A stretch of DNA of 7,863 nt from positions 1 through 7,863 of the forward strand of contig CAZAMT010000192.1 in NCBI GenBank assembly GCA_964486145.1. The letters are read 5' to 3'. Within the stretch, counting starts at the first letter, position 1. Every line of letters starts with the position of its first letter. The notes under the pieces were generated by a model, which had not been told where the DNA came from, did no database searches, and saw nothing but the letters and a program-made list of their open reading frames with translations. This document shows positions 7,672 through 7,863 of this stretch, piece after piece. The DNA comes from CAZAMT01 sp964486145 (GTDB lineage: Bacteria; Bacteroidota; Bacteroidia; Bacteroidales; JAAAOM01). The translations under genes were made by a program, and so were the position numbers.

Positions 7672-7701
7672 TTGGAAAATATACGTTATTGGTTACTTTT
7701 G
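7672..7701 (+). promoter_or_regulatory. Bacteroidota-type promoter for the right-edge gene
   Basis: The plus strand has TTG (7672-7674), a 19-nt spacer, then TACTTTTG (7694-7701), a full match to the Bacteroidota TTG-N19-TAnnTTTG layout. The predicted start near 7707 gives a leader of about 85 nt before the ATG at 7792, longer than the other leaders in this window. Confidence 0.65.
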
Positions 7702-7704
7702 CAA
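7676..7704 (-). promoter_or_regulatory. candidate xerD promoter, interlocked with the divergent one
   Basis: On the minus strand TTG (7702-7704), an 18-nt spacer and TATATTTT (7676-7683) form a near match to the Bacteroidota promoter, with the final G of the -7 box replaced by T. The transcript would start near 7670, about 30 nt before the xerD ATG. It covers almost the same DNA as the plus-strand promoter. No better xerD promoter is visible in the 151-bp gap. Confidence 0.35.
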
Positions 7705-7714
7705 TTCTTTTTTT

Positions 7715-7734
7715 GGAAAAGATTGGCTTTCTCC
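7715..7734 (+). other. small hairpin in the leader of the right-edge gene
   Basis: Inside the predicted leader, GGA-AAAG (7715-7721) pairs with CTTT-C-TCC (7727-7734) around a 5-nt loop ATTGG, with one bulged C. It follows a run of seven T residues rather than preceding one, so it is not an intrinsic terminator on this strand. It might affect mRNA stability or translation of the downstream gene, or be incidental. Confidence 0.25.
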
Positions 7735-7791
7735 TTATAATTACTTAGTTATCTGTAAATTATATAAAAAATAAATTACAATATTGAACAC

Positions 7792-7863
7792 ATGAAACAG
7801 ACCATCCGCCAATTGTCGGACAAGTTATCTGAAATAATTACTGAGGCACACACTACCATGATT
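7792..7863 (+). CDS. 5' end of an unidentified gene, cut by the window edge
   Basis: An ATG at 7792-7794 opens a frame of 24 codons that is still open at the last base. The peptide begins MKQTIRQLSDKLSEI and continues ITEAHTTMI, a charged, probably helical N terminus without a signal peptide. The start is supported by an upstream Bacteroidota-type promoter and by its divergent layout with xerD. In several Bacteroidota the gene divergent from xerD is aroQ, but these residues do not look like the AroQ start (which carries NGPNLNLLG). I cannot name the product from so little. Confidence 0.6.
   Translation, partial: MKQTIRQLSDKLSEIITEAHTTMI

Noticed and set aside
7792..7863. Right-edge gene as aroQ, by analogy with xerD neighbourhoods in other Bacteroidota
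   Set aside because: The visible 24 residues lack the N-terminal NGPNLNLLG signature of type II dehydroquinase.

Overview
The window reads as an ordinary chromosomal stretch from a member of the Bacteroidota, probably Bacteroidales/Marinilabiliales-like. Support for this: a PckA of the Bacteroidales type, a XerD ending in the Xer HHPRA tail, moderately AT-rich genes, no Shine-Dalgarno sequences before the starts (A/T-rich leaders instead), and Bacteroidota-type promoters (TTG, about 19 nt, TAnnTTTG). The placement comes from reading motifs by eye, not from a database search.

Layout: four complete genes lie on the minus strand and one truncated gene on the plus strand. From left to right they are pckA (ATP-dependent PEP carboxykinase, 55-1686); an unrecognised secreted repeat protein (1878-3587, ATG start); ppdK (pyruvate, phosphate dikinase, 3797-6505); xerD (tyrosine recombinase, 6732-7640); and the first 24 codons of a divergent gene (7792-7863, running off the window). 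Intergenic gaps are about 150-230 bp and most hold a recognisable promoter box. A good intrinsic terminator follows ppdK, so these look like separate single-gene transcripts rather than one operon.

How the genes fit together: PckA (oxaloacetate + ATP to PEP) and PpdK (pyruvate + ATP + Pi to and from PEP + AMP + PPi) both act at the PEP-pyruvate-oxaloacetate node, so this locus carries two of the cell's switches between glycolysis and gluconeogenesis. XerD is chromosome-dimer-resolution housekeeping. Nothing links the repeat protein between pckA and ppdK to PEP metabolism except position.

The one really undescribed-looking element is that repeat protein. After a signal peptide it consists of four copies of a domain of about 140 residues. 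Anchor motifs are spaced by exactly 140 residues (420 bp) from copy to copy, with no net indel. I cannot assign it to a named family. Its predicted strand-rich body with a C-terminal helix is compatible with, but does not prove, a PH-like fold. I found no CRISPR array, transposon, tRNA, rRNA, defence system or multi-gene novel system here.
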